This document shows positions 53,301 through 63,253 of a stretch of DNA of 64,000 nucleotides, in pieces (position 1 is the first letter of the stretch; each line of letters opens with the position of its first letter). Both the position numbers and the translations under genes were made by a program. Origin of the DNA: Legionella steigerwaltii (GTDB lineage: Bacteria; Pseudomonadota; Gammaproteobacteria; Legionellales; Legionellaceae). The DNA lies in contig NZ_LNYZ01000001.1 of the NCBI RefSeq assembly GCF_001468065.1, positions 1 through 64,000 of the forward strand, written 5' to 3'. The notes beneath the pieces are model-generated. The model was not told the DNA's origin. It saw only the letters and a list, made by a program, of their open reading frames with translations, and searched no databases.

Positions 53301-54518
53301 TTACTCTGAATCTCCAGATAACAGCAATGTATTCTTTACTTTGACAACCTGTATCATTAGTAACGCAACAACAAGCAACCAAACAGCACTTAAAATAATA
53401 ATGAAACTTAATAAAGGATTAACCATTAAATAGCCCATCAATATGACACTGAGTGTTGCAAAACACATGTTAACAAAACTCATCATGGCAGCAGCACTGG
53501 CTTTGTCCTTAAGTGCGTTAGAGGCAACAAATGAGCCGCCTGAAAATAGAAACCCGCTAAATAAATATAAGTCGGATGTAGTTAAGAAAAACCATAACGA
53601 AGATTGACTCTCAAAATGCCACATCATCAATAAATTAAGTATTCCTAGGGCAACACCAAAAAAACCAATCGAAATGAGCTGATTTGCTGAGAAACGAGTC
53701 AGTAACTGCTTGGCAAATAATCCACCCAAGAGCATGCCAACAATGTTGAGTATATTCCAGTAGCCATATTCTGCTGCTGTCAGTTTCAATAGTTCTTCTG
53801 CGATTTGAGGTCCCGCAGCAGAAAAGCAATAAGCTATTGCAGAGCAACATCCCACAACTAATGAAAAAATCACCAGTTTTGCAGACGCAAGTGCGGCATA
53901 ATAATCACGTATAATCGTTAAGACATGGATTGATTTAGGGCGAACTAATGTTTCGCGAAACACACGAGTACCGAAGAGCATGATGAAACCATGCACAAGT
54001 AAAATCCAAAAGCATCCTTGCCAGTGAAAATATTCAGTAATTAATCCACCAATGACTACAGCGATCCCAATTCCAAGTGCAAAGGATAATACGGAATAGG
54101 CCATGGCCGTTTTGCGTTGTGATTCGGGTAGCCATTCATTAATTAGCATGAATGTACAGGCAAGTCCGCTGGCAGCACCTAAAGCAGTAATTAACCGTCC
54201 GCTTATAAGCAACCAGTAGTTTCCTTGCACCAAGGCAATCAAACAAATTGCAATCCCAAACAGATTGATTACTAGCCCAGTGCGGAGCGCTTTTAAACGA
54301 CCAAATCGGTTTGCAAGCGGCCCATAAATCAATTGGCCAACTACATAACCAATCAAAAATGCGGAGACAATCCATTCAATGGTTCCCGGGCCTAAAGCAT
54401 ATTCAGTTTGGATTTTTGGCAAAGAAGGAGTGATAATTGCTGCCGAAACCGATGCAATGGAAATATAACTGAGCAACCAAAACAAGTTAAATGAGGAAGT
54501 TTTTCCGCTAATGCTCAT
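53301..54518 (-). CDS. MFS transporter, Bcr/CflA-like drug/solute efflux
   Basis: 405 aa with about 12 hydrophobic helices. SAAIITPSLPKIQTEY and GYVVGQLIYGPLANRFGRLKAL show the usual TMS1 end and the motif A loop (GxLaxRfGrkxxl) of proton-driven drug-efflux MFS proteins. The ATG at 54518 has AAGGA close upstream and was preferred to 54545. Its stop lies 37 bases ahead of the esterase gene start, so the two may be cotranscribed. Substrate unknown. Confidence 0.88.
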   Translation of the reverse strand: MSISGKTSSFNLFWLLSYISIASVSAAIITPSLPKIQTEYALGPGTIEWIVSAFLIGYVVGQLIYGPLANRFGRLKALRTGLVINLFGIAICLIALVQGNYWLLISGRLITALGAASGLACTFMLINEWLPESQRKTAMAYSVLSFALGIGIAVVIGGLITEYFHWQGCFWILLVHGFIMLFGTRVFRETLVRPKSIHVLTIIRDYYAALASAKLVIFSLVVGCCSAIAYCFSAAGPQIAEELLKLTAAEYGYWNILNIVGMLLGGLFAKQLLTRFSANQLISIGFFGVALGILNLLMMWHFESQSSLWFFLTTSDLYLFSGFLFSGGSFVASNALKDKASAAAMMSFVNMCFATLSVILMGYLMVNPLLSFIIILSAVWLLVVALLMIQVVKVKNTLLLSGDSE

Positions 54519-54644
54519 GACTATCCTTAACGTAAAAGGATTCATTGTAAGTGCTTCCTTGTCTTAGTCAACAACTCTTTTTTACAGGTGAACGTGATGC
54601 TTATGATGAAGTAATTGTTAAATCAAAGTAGATATAGGTTGGCA

Positions 54645-54839
54645 TTATTCTATAGGAGCTTTGCAAAATGTCCTGACGGTTTTATTGATTTTATTATCAA
54701 TAATTTCACCACGAATCTCACCAAAGTAACCATTGACTTGAATTAACATCCAGGCGTAAAGCTTATCAATATCATCTCCAGTTTGGGTCGCGATTTTTTC
54801 TTCTTTACAGTAAACATTTGCGGTAAATTGCTTGTTCAT
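54645..54839 (-). CDS. small hypothetical protein, 64 aa
   Basis: A short acidic/basic protein with KQFTANVYCKEEKIAT, ATQTGDDIDKLYAWM and VNGYFGEIRGEIIDNK; helix then strands. It is probably a cytoplasmic small domain. An AAAGGG box lies ten bases upstream. No family is recognised. Confidence 0.6.
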   Translation of the reverse strand: MNKQFTANVYCKEEKIATQTGDDIDKLYAWMLIQVNGYFGEIRGEIIDNKINKTVRTFCKAPIE

Positions 54840-54962
54840 TTTAAGAACCCTTTGATCCAAACTTATATATATAAGTTTAGCTTTTTTTCCTTAATTCACC
54901 ACGTTATCGAGGGGTATATTGAACTATAATTTATATAGAGGGATTCTTTTCAGGAGATTGTT

Positions 54963-55346
54963 ATGAATACCAATTTTTTAGCTGCAGTACTGGGTTGGTA
55001 TTTGGTAATTGTGAGTCTGCTTTTACTAGTAAGACGTGAAATTGTAGTCACCGCAATGAAAGAATTAATGGGGCAACGCGCTGTAATGTTAGTTGTTGGC
55101 ATAATAACATTAATTATTGGTTTATTAATGGTTATTAGTCATAACGTATGGGTAATGGGTTGGCCTGTCATTGTTACTATTATTGCCTGGTTAATACTAA
55201 TTGGCGGCTTATTTAGGCTCTATTGTCCAGATACCGTGTATAAAATTTGGGGTAAAGTAATCAAGAAATCGGAACTATTTATCACTACAGGGGTAATTAC
55301 TTTAATTATTGGCCTCTTTTTGTTGTATAAGGTCTATTTTCATTGA
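54963..55346 (+). CDS. small integral membrane protein
   Basis: 127 aa with four hydrophobic segments: FLAAVLGWYLVIVSLLLLV, AVMLVVGIITLIIGLLMVI, VMGWPVIVTIIAWLILIGGLF, and FITTGVITLIIGLFLLYKVY. Few charges, two short basic loops. The repeat of GIITLIIGLxxxI hints at internal duplication. CAGGAG is nine bases before the ATG. Function unknown. Confidence 0.75.
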   Translation: MNTNFLAAVLGWYLVIVSLLLLVRREIVVTAMKELMGQRAVMLVVGIITLIIGLLMVISHNVWVMGWPVIVTIIAWLILIGGLFRLYCPDTVYKIWGKVIKKSELFITTGVITLIIGLFLLYKVYFH

Positions 55347-55395
55347 TGGCTTGTACCGTGTGAGTAGGGCGGTAAACTCACTCAACGCATGTAGC

Positions 55396-55460
55396 ATGTA
55401 GCCTGTGTGTAGCGAAGCGAAACCCGGGTTACGGTCTTTAGACCTTCACCCAGGCTACAT
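55396..55460. repeat. long inverted repeat, CTGGGTG family, copy 6 (short)
   Basis: 65 bases: ATGTAGCCTGTGTGTAGCG on the left and TTCACCCAGGCTACAT on the right, with AACCCGGGTTACG inside. It is a diverged, shorter copy between convergent genes. Confidence 0.75.
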
Positions 55461-55474
55461 TTTTCAAATAATTC

Positions 55475-56212
55475 CTAATCCGATACCGATTCTTTGAACG
55501 TTACCAATAGATTGGTATAAAAAATTGTAGTCGTACTTTCAAATCCAGAGTCAGTACCAAGGACTAGCCATGCTTCACCTTTATGGTTGGTCATAACGGT
55601 ATAATTAGCGAGTTTGGCTTGCATTTCTTCATCGGGTAAATAAGGCAAGGTTTTTAGTCGGTAAGTGGGGTTTTGAGTGTCTACGCCAACAGTACCAATC
55701 GTGATCATATCTTTTCCATCAAGTGCCTGATTTCCTTTATCTAAATCAATTCTGTAATAGTCAGAACTGTCTAAACGTCGTTGGGGTTCATCAGTTACAG
55801 CACCAATTTTCACGTAGACTGAGTCACCAGCTGATCCTCCTGTACCTAGAGAACCTTCAGCGGCATTAGAAGCAAATTCCAAAGTAAAACTCACATGATA
55901 GGTTGTATTAGGCTTTAACCCTTTTACCTTTTTATAAGCATACATGAATAAGTCATCACTATGATTGTTGCCTGATATTTTTAATCCATGCAAGGGAGTA
56001 TTAATTTCGTGAGGGAGTGTAACGCCATTTTTAAATCCAAGCTCAAAGAATTTTTCTTGGCCTTTAGGATAATCAGCAAAGGAAACCTGAAAATTTTCTT
56101 TTTTGGAAAATGTATACTTATACGATTTAAGATCAGGATTATTTAAGGCAAATGCTGAAACAGTAACTATATTGCATATTAAAAAAAGGCAGAACAAAGC
56201 GGTGCGTTTCAA
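55475..56212 (-). CDS. secreted hypothetical protein coupled to the MATE gene
   Basis: 245 aa from a TTG start. A signal peptide (KRTALFCLFLICNIVTVSAFA) precedes a beta-rich domain with GLKPNTTYHVSFTLEFASN and TDEPQRRLDSSDYYRI. VKGLKPNTTYHVSF resembles a carbohydrate-binding beta-sandwich or fibronectin-type loop. The gene starts four bases after the MATE stop, with GGAT before it, so translation is coupled. An upstream ATG lies inside the MATE gene and would place a long non-signal tail on the protein. Function unknown. Confidence 0.68.
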   Translation of the reverse strand: MKRTALFCLFLICNIVTVSAFALNNPDLKSYKYTFSKKENFQVSFADYPKGQEKFFELGFKNGVTLPHEINTPLHGLKISGNNHSDDLFMYAYKKVKGLKPNTTYHVSFTLEFASNAAEGSLGTGGSAGDSVYVKIGAVTDEPQRRLDSSDYYRIDLDKGNQALDGKDMITIGTVGVDTQNPTYRLKTLPYLPDEEMQAKLANYTVMTNHKGEAWLVLGTDSGFESTTTIFYTNLLVTFKESVSD

Positions 56213-56216
56213 GATG

Positions 56217-57569
56217 TTATCCAATTGAATCGAAATGGCGCATTTTAAAATTAAACCGCCAATAGAGCAATAGAACACTGATAAAAGCAGCTAATGACAT
56301 GCCCCACCAAAGACCAACACCTCCCCATTGGAGTGGAATTGCAAATAAGTAACCTACAGGTAAAGCGATCCCCCAAAAACTGATTATGGAGATGACTAAG
56401 GTATAGCGTGTATCTTTTAGAGCACGTAAAGCGCCAAATAATGAAATACGGGCTGATTCGAATATTTGAAAAATTGCGCTAACAGCCAGAAGCTGAATGG
56501 CAAAATGCACAACGTCCTGATTGTCGGATTCATGTATATCAAAATCAATACCAATAAGTAGCTCAGGGAAAAACCAATAGAAAAGTGCTGCAACAAACAT
56601 AAAAATAACTGAAGCAAAAGTGCCGATATATCCTGCATGTTTTGCAGTGACTATATCGCCTTCTCCCAATAAATGGCCTATGCGTACTGTGATTGCTTGG
56701 GCTATGGAAAAAATGATGGATATCAAAATGCATAAATATTGTAATGTGATTTGATTGGCGGCCAACAATTGATTTCCAAGCGAGCCCATAATTAAAATCA
56801 ATACGAAAAAAAAGCCAATTTCAATGCAATACATAATCCCTAAAGGAGCACCAATTTTAAGTAGTTCAATTAAGTAAAATGGTTTGATGTGAGCAAAGAG
56901 AAGACGCGTATAGGGTTTATAGTTTTTATTTGTAAAAATATACCCAGTGAAAAATAATGCAGTTATCCAAAAACCTATAGTTGTACCCCAACCCGCACCA
57001 GCAACGCCTAAAGCAGGGAAGCCAAATTTTCCAAAAATCAATACGAAACTAAATAGGATATTCAAAGAAACATTCAGGGCACTAAAGAGTAATGCAAGTC
57101 GTGTCTTGCCAAGTCCGATAACAAACTCCAACAGTACCACAGTAATAAAATTAGCGAATAATCCCCAGGTAAGCGCGTGTAAATAAGATTCTGTCAGCTT
57201 AACTAAAGCTTGGTTTTGTCCGAGATATAAGAGCAGCGGCGCAATATGCCAAAAGAAATAACACGCGGGAATGGTCAAAATACAGGCCAGCCAAAACCCA
57301 TCTCGAAAAACCAAAGAGATTCCGTGCTCATCTTGAGCTCCATATCGATGAGCGATTAAGACGTTAATTGAATTTAAAATACCAATAATAATGACGTTAA
57401 ATGTGCCAAATAGCCAAGCAACCAGTGAACCTGCTGCTAATGCGTCTTGGCTTACATGAGCTAAAAATAAAGTTACAAAAAAGTAAACCGAAGATTGCAA
57501 TAATCCAGTGAATATTAGTGGAACAGCTAAGCTTAGTAAGGATTGAAAATTACTTTTAAATGTTTTCAC
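56217..57569 (-). CDS. MATE family multidrug efflux transporter
   Basis: 450 aa, about 12 helices in two similar halves: LAVPLIFTGLLQSSVYFFVTLFLAH begins the first, LKIGAPLGIMYCIEIGFFFVLI begins the second, and AANQITLQYL is typical of helix 8. It expels cationic drugs or other compounds against Na+ or H+. Length is normal. It is followed closely by the secreted protein of 55475. Confidence 0.92.
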   Translation of the reverse strand: MKTFKSNFQSLLSLAVPLIFTGLLQSSVYFFVTLFLAHVSQDALAAGSLVAWLFGTFNVIIIGILNSINVLIAHRYGAQDEHGISLVFRDGFWLACILTIPACYFFWHIAPLLLYLGQNQALVKLTESYLHALTWGLFANFITVVLLEFVIGLGKTRLALLFSALNVSLNILFSFVLIFGKFGFPALGVAGAGWGTTIGFWITALFFTGYIFTNKNYKPYTRLLFAHIKPFYLIELLKIGAPLGIMYCIEIGFFFVLILIMGSLGNQLLAANQITLQYLCILISIIFSIAQAITVRIGHLLGEGDIVTAKHAGYIGTFASVIFMFVAALFYWFFPELLIGIDFDIHESDNQDVVHFAIQLLAVSAIFQIFESARISLFGALRALKDTRYTLVISIISFWGIALPVGYLFAIPLQWGGVGLWWGMSLAAFISVLLLYWRFNFKMRHFDSIG

Positions 57570-57736
57570 AAAAAATCTCTACAGATGCATTTTTATCCTT
57601 CTCTTTTGAAAAGGGACTCTAGGGCAAATTAAAATTAAAGGTTAAATATCTTTATTATAGTGTCTAGTGAATAACCAGTACATCAAACTATAGCTTATAT
57701 TCAATCAGAATTAAGTTTTTTGGGAGAAATGAACCC

Positions 57737-57760
57737 TGAGCCGAACGACACATCGGCTCA
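57737..57760 (-). terminator. possible hairpin terminator
   Basis: TGAGCCGA and TCGGCTCA, eight-base arms around eight bases, 13 bases after the stop of the 57773 gene on the minus strand. A short T-rich stretch is present but no long run. Confidence 0.4.
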
Positions 57761-57772
57761 AATAACCCTATG

Positions 57773-59845
57773 TTAATTCGTAAGTGATATTGATTCGGAG
57801 CAATACTCATCATAGAACTCCTCCATACCTACATAGAGTTCTTTTAATTCTTCTATATCATAAATTCCCTTTTGAGCTTTTTGAGTTAGCTCATCGTATT
57901 CATTAATATATTCCTCAAATAGATCCTTTACTGCGGGATCATCTTTTTTTCGAACTCTTTGGATTTCTACAATGAAATCGTCTAATTTTGTTTTTATTTT
58001 CACATACTCTTCTTTGCTTCCTAGAATTTTCACTTTAGTTTCTGGCTTATTTAGAGATTTATATAACAAATAAATCGCAATTAATCCGATAGGGATTAAA
58101 ACAATGGCTGCTATATATACACCTGCGTTAGATGTCTCTGTCTCCTGAATAGGGCATACATCCATATCCTGATTTCCAGCACATGGAGCTATGGCTTGTG
58201 GCGGCTCTGTGGGGAGTCGATATCTGGGTGTTTCATAAGACCAGTTGGGCTGGTGATAATCATCATCAACAACAAGCAGTTTTTTATTATGCTCGAAAAA
58301 TGACGGGCGTGATTTAGGTTGTGGATGAGACTTTTGCTGGGAACTTGGTTGTGGTAATAATGGCAATTTATCCGGTTTTTGAGGCGGTTTAAGACCTTTA
58401 AGTTCATATTGGAATTTGATCCAACCATGCATCGAATCCATCAATACATTTAATTCTTGAGCTTGTCCGACAAGCGTAGCAAAATCAGAACCCTGTATTA
58501 TAGGACCATTCAAATGACCAATAACTTGATTTACTTGTTGTTTGAGGACTTGGTTCGTTTTTGCAAGTTCTGCAGTTGTAGAGGGAAAATGCGCTAAATT
58601 ATCTTGATTGCCTATGAATGTATTTAATTTTTCTCGTTCCGATGTGATCCATTTTTTTATACCAGACAAACTCATATAGGAGAAACTTTGTTCCTCTTGA
58701 ATTGCTTTGTGATAGGCTTGTGTATTCGCCTGAATTATTTTTTCAATGTGTACAGATGATTCATCAATAAAGGACTCAGTTTCTCTTAGTAGTAAAGATA
58801 ATTGCTCCTTAAATTGAAAAACGGTATACACTTCTCCAGCTTGTTCTAATAATCCTATGGTTTGAGTAATGACTTTTTGAAACTGGTCTAGTTCATTTAA
58901 ATCCGTTACTGCTTTGGCATAATGGTCGAGTACTTCTTCCTGCGTAGTAATTAATTGGAAATCAGGACAATCTTTGAGCTGCTCACCTGTTAATTGTAAT
59001 CCAGGCATAGAATTCTCTACGAGGGAAGTGGAACCTTTGCTACACTCTTTTGCGGCTTGTGTAGGATAGGCTTTCAGATCATCAGTAGGTGGCGCAATTG
59101 AGAACGTATAAGGGTGAGGATTAACTTGATTTGTATTCAGAGCAAAATGTAAAATTCTGTTGCGCTCGGTGGATACTTGATCAATAGTTTTTGATAACTC
59201 ACCAAGCCGATCTCTTAATAATTGTGACTCTATTTTATGCGTTAATTGAGGGTGGATGTCATCATCAATAGTACTGCGAAAATTGGCTAAAAACATTCGA
59301 TCGGAGCCTGCAAAAGGGGAAATGTCCTTTTCTATAGTCCGTACGTAACGAGCAACATGCTCCAATTGTTCTCTTGTTTGTTTCGCGCTGGGATTTTGGC
59401 TGATTCCTTTCAGGATATGATTCAAATCCAGTAAGAAAAAATTCATGGGCTGATTTAAATGTTCTTTGGGTAACTCCTGATTTCTTACTAGTAAGTAATC
59501 TCCAGTTTTTTGCATTAACTCATACAAGATAGGCCATTGTAAGAGTTGGCTATCAATGGGTTGGACGTGAAAATCATCTCGGGTTAACACGTGACGCGTT
59601 TTATATGCATTGGAGTAAAACCAAGAGCGTTCATAGACATTAATTAATGCTTGCGAATCCTCGGCGAACCAAGAACTTGAACTGGACAAATAATCAGGAT
59701 GAATTCCTGAATTGGCGCGAGTTTTAATTATCCATTCTCTTTTGGCTAATTCCTCTTCGGTATAACAGGATGCTGAATGGAGCCAAGAACGATAATGATA
59801 TTGCTGGGGTTGATATGGGGTGTATTCCTTCTTTTCCTTTGTCAT
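57773..59845 (-). CDS. large effector-like protein with one C-terminal membrane segment
   Basis: 690 aa, not matched to a named family. A polar N-terminus rich in Tyr, Trp and Ser leads to long helical stretches up to residue 480 (coiled-coil-like, e.g. LNELDQFQKVITQTIGLLEQ). A Pro/Gln/Ser-rich linker (about 500-580) precedes a single membrane helix, NAGVYIAAIVLIPIGLIAIYL (about 593-613), then a charged 75-residue cytosolic or luminal tail ending in GMEEFYDEYCSESISLTN, with a clear E-block. Topology suggests a tail-anchored host-membrane effector. The ATG has AAGGAG eight bases upstream. Inference from composition only. Confidence 0.7.
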   Translation of the reverse strand: MTKEKKEYTPYQPQQYHYRSWLHSASCYTEEELAKREWIIKTRANSGIHPDYLSSSSSWFAEDSQALINVYERSWFYSNAYKTRHVLTRDDFHVQPIDSQLLQWPILYELMQKTGDYLLVRNQELPKEHLNQPMNFFLLDLNHILKGISQNPSAKQTREQLEHVARYVRTIEKDISPFAGSDRMFLANFRSTIDDDIHPQLTHKIESQLLRDRLGELSKTIDQVSTERNRILHFALNTNQVNPHPYTFSIAPPTDDLKAYPTQAAKECSKGSTSLVENSMPGLQLTGEQLKDCPDFQLITTQEEVLDHYAKAVTDLNELDQFQKVITQTIGLLEQAGEVYTVFQFKEQLSLLLRETESFIDESSVHIEKIIQANTQAYHKAIQEEQSFSYMSLSGIKKWITSEREKLNTFIGNQDNLAHFPSTTAELAKTNQVLKQQVNQVIGHLNGPIIQGSDFATLVGQAQELNVLMDSMHGWIKFQYELKGLKPPQKPDKLPLLPQPSSQQKSHPQPKSRPSFFEHNKKLLVVDDDYHQPNWSYETPRYRLPTEPPQAIAPCAGNQDMDVCPIQETETSNAGVYIAAIVLIPIGLIAIYLLYKSLNKPETKVKILGSKEEYVKIKTKLDDFIVEIQRVRKKDDPAVKDLFEEYINEYDELTQKAQKGIYDIEELKELYVGMEEFYDEYCSESISLTN

Positions 59846-60037
59846 ACTTCTCACTCCTTGAGATAGAATAACCAGAAGCTATTGTGCGGTTGCTAACTAA
59901 ATAGAATATTTTTGAATCAATTTAATTTGATAACATGCTTTAGGCGAATATGCAACTGCATACAATCGATCAAGGGAGATGTGGTTTAAACTTTTCTTTT
60001 TTGTTAAATTATATTTTTTAACCTGAATGAGTCGCTT

Positions 60038-60523
60038 ATGCCTTCTTTTGATATTGTCTCTGAAACCAATATGGTTGAATTACGTCACGCGGTTGATAAT
60101 GCTGTACGTGAAATGGGTACCCGCTTTGATTTTCGTGGAGTTGAGTCAAGCATAGAACTTAAAGAGCTTACGGTGACGTTACGCTCCGAATCAGATTTTC
60201 AAGTCAGACAATTAGAAGATTTGTTTCGAAATCACTGCAGTAAACGTAATCTCGATGCTTCTGGAGTGGATATAGAAGATGAGCCGGTACACAGCGGAAA
60301 ATTTTATTCCCTTAATATGACGTTTAAGCAAGGAATAGATCAGCCAACAGCCAAAGACATTGTGAAATGCATTAAAGATTCCAAGGTTAAAGTTCAAGCA
60401 TCCATCCAAGGAGACAAAGTTCGTGTTACTGGAAAAAAACGGGATGATTTGCAAGAAACAATTGCGCTTTTAAAAAATTCAAATATTAAATTGCCATTAC
60501 AGTATGAGAATTTTCGAGATTGA
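60038..60523 (+). CDS. yajQ: YajQ family nucleotide-binding protein
   Basis: 161 aa with the YajQ start [27 protein letters not shown], and the end FRDGD-type (YENFRD). Two ferredoxin-like domains bind nucleic acid or cyclic di-GMP in characterised members. Length is normal and no signal peptide is seen. Neighbours are unrelated housekeeping genes. Confidence 0.93.
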   Translation: MPSFDIVSETNMVELRHAVDNAVREMGTRFDFRGVESSIELKELTVTLRSESDFQVRQLEDLFRNHCSKRNLDASGVDIEDEPVHSGKFYSLNMTFKQGIDQPTAKDIVKCIKDSKVKVQASIQGDKVRVTGKKRDDLQETIALLKNSNIKLPLQYENFRD

Positions 60524-60534
60524 TTTTCTTAATT

Positions 60535-60637
60535 ACCCTCATCCGCCCTTCGGGCACCTTCTCCCCTGAGGGGAGAAGGGAATTAATGCCATTAAGAATC
60601 CCCTCTCCTACTTGTGGGAGAGGGTAGGGGTGAGGGT
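60535..60637. repeat. CCTTCTCCCC composite inverted repeat
   Basis: Outer arms ACCCTCATCC and GGGGTGAGGGT flank two inner hairpins: CCTTCTCCCC-TGA-GGGGAGAAGG (60558-60580) and CCCTCTCC...GGGAGAGGG (60601-60624). It fills the convergent gap between yajQ and the M48 protease, so it can terminate both, and matches the widespread CCCTCATCCGCCC repeat type. Confidence 0.8.
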
Positions 60638-60642
60638 TGTTT

Positions 60643-62028
60643 CTAATTCACAATTTCATCAATTTTGGCGGAAATCCTTGCTGATAAATAAGGATCTTTT
60701 TTTGCAAGACTACGGGCAACTTTCAGTTGAGCGACTGCGGCTCTTTTTTGTCCTTCAAGAAGCAAACATTGGGCCTGAGTAAAATAGGCGTAGCTCTTTT
60801 GATGTGATTGAGCCTGTGCTCGAGCTAATTCACGACATAAAGGCAGATCTTGTTTGTACTTTCTACTTCCTTTAAGTAAGAGGCTTGTTGCTTTTTCATT
60901 TTGATTCGCAGCTAATAAACCCTGAGCATAGGCCATCAGAGCTGCATAATTATCTGGATAATTTTTTTGCATTTCCTCCAATCGAGAGAGTGCTGCTTTA
61001 TGCTGGGATAATCCTGTTTCAGTTTGTGCCATAGCAATTTGAAAATAAAGATTATTATTTTGTGCCAATAAAGGGCTTAAAATAGCAGATGCTTTTGCAT
61101 AATTATTTGTATTGATTAAGGCAAGGGCATGACCGTATTGGCAGGCCTGGACAGGGGTCTTTTTACTGCATTGATGTTCATAATAATCCAGCAATGCTTT
61201 AGGTTCTCGAGTGACCGAAGTACGAATCAATTCTTTGACTAATGGATAATCAAGGGAGTCTGTGTATTTTTTGCGCGAAAACTGCGTCGTACGGTTTTCT
61301 GCTTCGGCTATCCTGTCTCCGTCCAGAGGATGGGTACGCAGAATTGCTGGGACATTTGCAGTGTAATAATAGCGCGAATTTTCCTGCATTTTCTTAAAAA
61401 AAGCAGCCATACTGTGAGGATTATATCCTGCCTTAATCAGCATATCGATTCCAATTCTATCTGCCTCCTTTTCTTTGGAGCGCGTAAAATTGATGTTATC
61501 TTGAGAAAATCCTGACAATGATCCCATCATTCCAGCCATTCCAACTGTAGGATTGATGATACCTAAGGCAGCAGATGCCAGTAAGGAAGCGAGCATGGGA
61601 ATACGCATTTGTTTTTGATGTTCGATGGCTCTGTACAGGTGATGCAAACGCACATGCGCGATCTCATGCGCCATTACTCCTGCAAGTTCACTTTCACTAT
61701 CCGAAGTTAAAATAAGTTGTGAATTAATACCTATATGCCCACCAGGACCTGCAAACGCATTGATTTCATTTGATTTAACTATAAAGAAATCGGGTGATTT
61801 AATATGGCCGGCACGAGCAAGATTTTTTCCAATACGATTAATGTATTGGCTTGCTAACGGATTTCGCTCCACACTTTCTGACTGATTGATCTGCTGTACG
61901 AATTCTTTTTCTAATTGCTCCAGTTCACTTGTTGAGTATGGAGACAACCCCTCAGCAAAGGAGGGTTGGACAAGAATACTTGCTAACAGTATCCAACAGA
62001 TGTTTTTCTTAATTTTCAATTTAATCAT
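60643..62028 (-). CDS. bepA: M48 family periplasmic metalloprotease with TPR tail (BepA-like)
   Basis: 461 aa. Signal peptide (WILLASILVQPSFAEG). M48 zinc site AGVMAHEIAHVRLHH has HExxH at about 121-125, and EADRIGIDMLIKAGYNPH gives the third ligand. The C-terminal half is tetratricopeptide-like (NNLYFQIAMAQTETGLSQHKAALSRLEEM). BepA degrades or assembles outer-membrane proteins such as LptD. The ATG at 62028 is favoured; the longer frame has a TTG. Confidence 0.9.
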   Translation of the reverse strand: MIKLKIKKNICWILLASILVQPSFAEGLSPYSTSELEQLEKEFVQQINQSESVERNPLASQYINRIGKNLARAGHIKSPDFFIVKSNEINAFAGPGGHIGINSQLILTSDSESELAGVMAHEIAHVRLHHLYRAIEHQKQMRIPMLASLLASAALGIINPTVGMAGMMGSLSGFSQDNINFTRSKEKEADRIGIDMLIKAGYNPHSMAAFFKKMQENSRYYYTANVPAILRTHPLDGDRIAEAENRTTQFSRKKYTDSLDYPLVKELIRTSVTREPKALLDYYEHQCSKKTPVQACQYGHALALINTNNYAKASAILSPLLAQNNNLYFQIAMAQTETGLSQHKAALSRLEEMQKNYPDNYAALMAYAQGLLAANQNEKATSLLLKGSRKYKQDLPLCRELARAQAQSHQKSYAYFTQAQCLLLEGQKRAAVAQLKVARSLAKKDPYLSARISAKIDEIVN

Positions 62029-62171
62029 TAGGCTACTCAAAAATTGAATAATTTGTTATCATTCACGCATCGTAACTACTCATCCCCTCTCGTTATCCCA
62101 TGGCTTGCCTTGGGAAAACGGCTATTAGTGCATGAGCGGTTACCATGCATCTTTAGAAAGGTACTAAAACA

Positions 62172-63224
62172 ATGCACAAAACGTTTTTGCTCGCAGCTCT
62201 TGAACAGGCCCGTCTTGGACAAGGCCACTGCGCCCCTAATCCTTGTGTTGGCGCCGTTGCTGTGCAAAATGGAGCTATTATAGCACAAGCATGTCACAGA
62301 GGTGCAGGGACTCCGCATGCAGAACAATTATTGTTAACACAGATCCCTCCTAAAATGCCAGGGATCAGTCTATATATTTCTCTTGAGCCTTGTAATCATT
62401 GGGGGCGAACGCCGCCTTGTGTCGATGCGATTATTCAACATGGGGTAGATGAAGTTGTTTTTGCTTATTTGGATCCCAATCCAGTAGTAGCTAAAAATAA
62501 TTCAACAGAAAAATTACGCGCCCATGGGATAAAAGTGACACATTATCCTGTAGATGAAATTACTGAATTTTATAAAAGTTATTCTTATTGGACTTTGACT
62601 CAAAAGCCAAGAGTAACAGTGAAAATAGCGCAAACATTAAATGGTAAAATTGGTCGCACAGTAGGGGAGCGTGTTATTTTGTCTAATGCCTTATGTAGCG
62701 AATTTACGCATCAAATGCGCGCTGCAGCAGATGTGATTCTTACAACTGCCAGAACAGTGCAACTGGATAATCCCAAGATGAATGTACGTTTAGGCCAGGA
62801 AGAGCAGGCAAAGCCTGTTGCAATTGTTGATAGACAGTTAAGTCTTAATAAAGAGTCTAAAATTTTTTCGGCGGCTGCTCATTGTCATGTGTATCATTGT
62901 AATGATCGAGAATGCTCCTATCCCAATAGTACTTTGCATTTTATGCCCATGAAAAATGGAGAAATGGATTTAAGTGCTATAATCAGCCACCTAGGAGAGT
63001 TAGGATTTCATGATGTTTGGGTAGAAGCAGGTGGTGCTCTTTTTAGCGCACTCCATCAAGAAGGGTTAGTTCATCGAACTTATTTATATATTGTTCCAAG
63101 TATTTTGGAACACAATGCAGTTTCAGCATACCAGCAAAGTGGGATATTTAACCGAGCGCATACAGTTTCTTGGCATGCTATGGGCGACAATATGATAGCA
63201 TGTCTGGATTGGCTGGAAGATTAA
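62172..63224 (+). CDS. ribD: bifunctional riboflavin deaminase/reductase RibD
   Basis: 350 aa. N-terminal cytidine-deaminase fold: TPHAEQLLL with the HAE zinc ligand and base, and EPCNHWGRTPPC with the PCxxxxxxPPC site. The C-terminal reductase has KIAQTLNGKIGR and VWVEAGGALFSAL. It performs two early steps of riboflavin synthesis, deamination and NADPH reduction. A ribBA start follows 29 bases downstream. No FMN riboswitch is seen upstream, so expression may be constitutive. Confidence 0.94.
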   Translation: MHKTFLLAALEQARLGQGHCAPNPCVGAVAVQNGAIIAQACHRGAGTPHAEQLLLTQIPPKMPGISLYISLEPCNHWGRTPPCVDAIIQHGVDEVVFAYLDPNPVVAKNNSTEKLRAHGIKVTHYPVDEITEFYKSYSYWTLTQKPRVTVKIAQTLNGKIGRTVGERVILSNALCSEFTHQMRAAADVILTTARTVQLDNPKMNVRLGQEEQAKPVAIVDRQLSLNKESKIFSAAAHCHVYHCNDRECSYPNSTLHFMPMKNGEMDLSAIISHLGELGFHDVWVEAGGALFSALHQEGLVHRTYLYIVPSILEHNAVSAYQQSGIFNRAHTVSWHAMGDNMIACLDWLED

Positions 63225-63253
63225 ATGAACACTGGATCAAATGAGGTCGCGTT

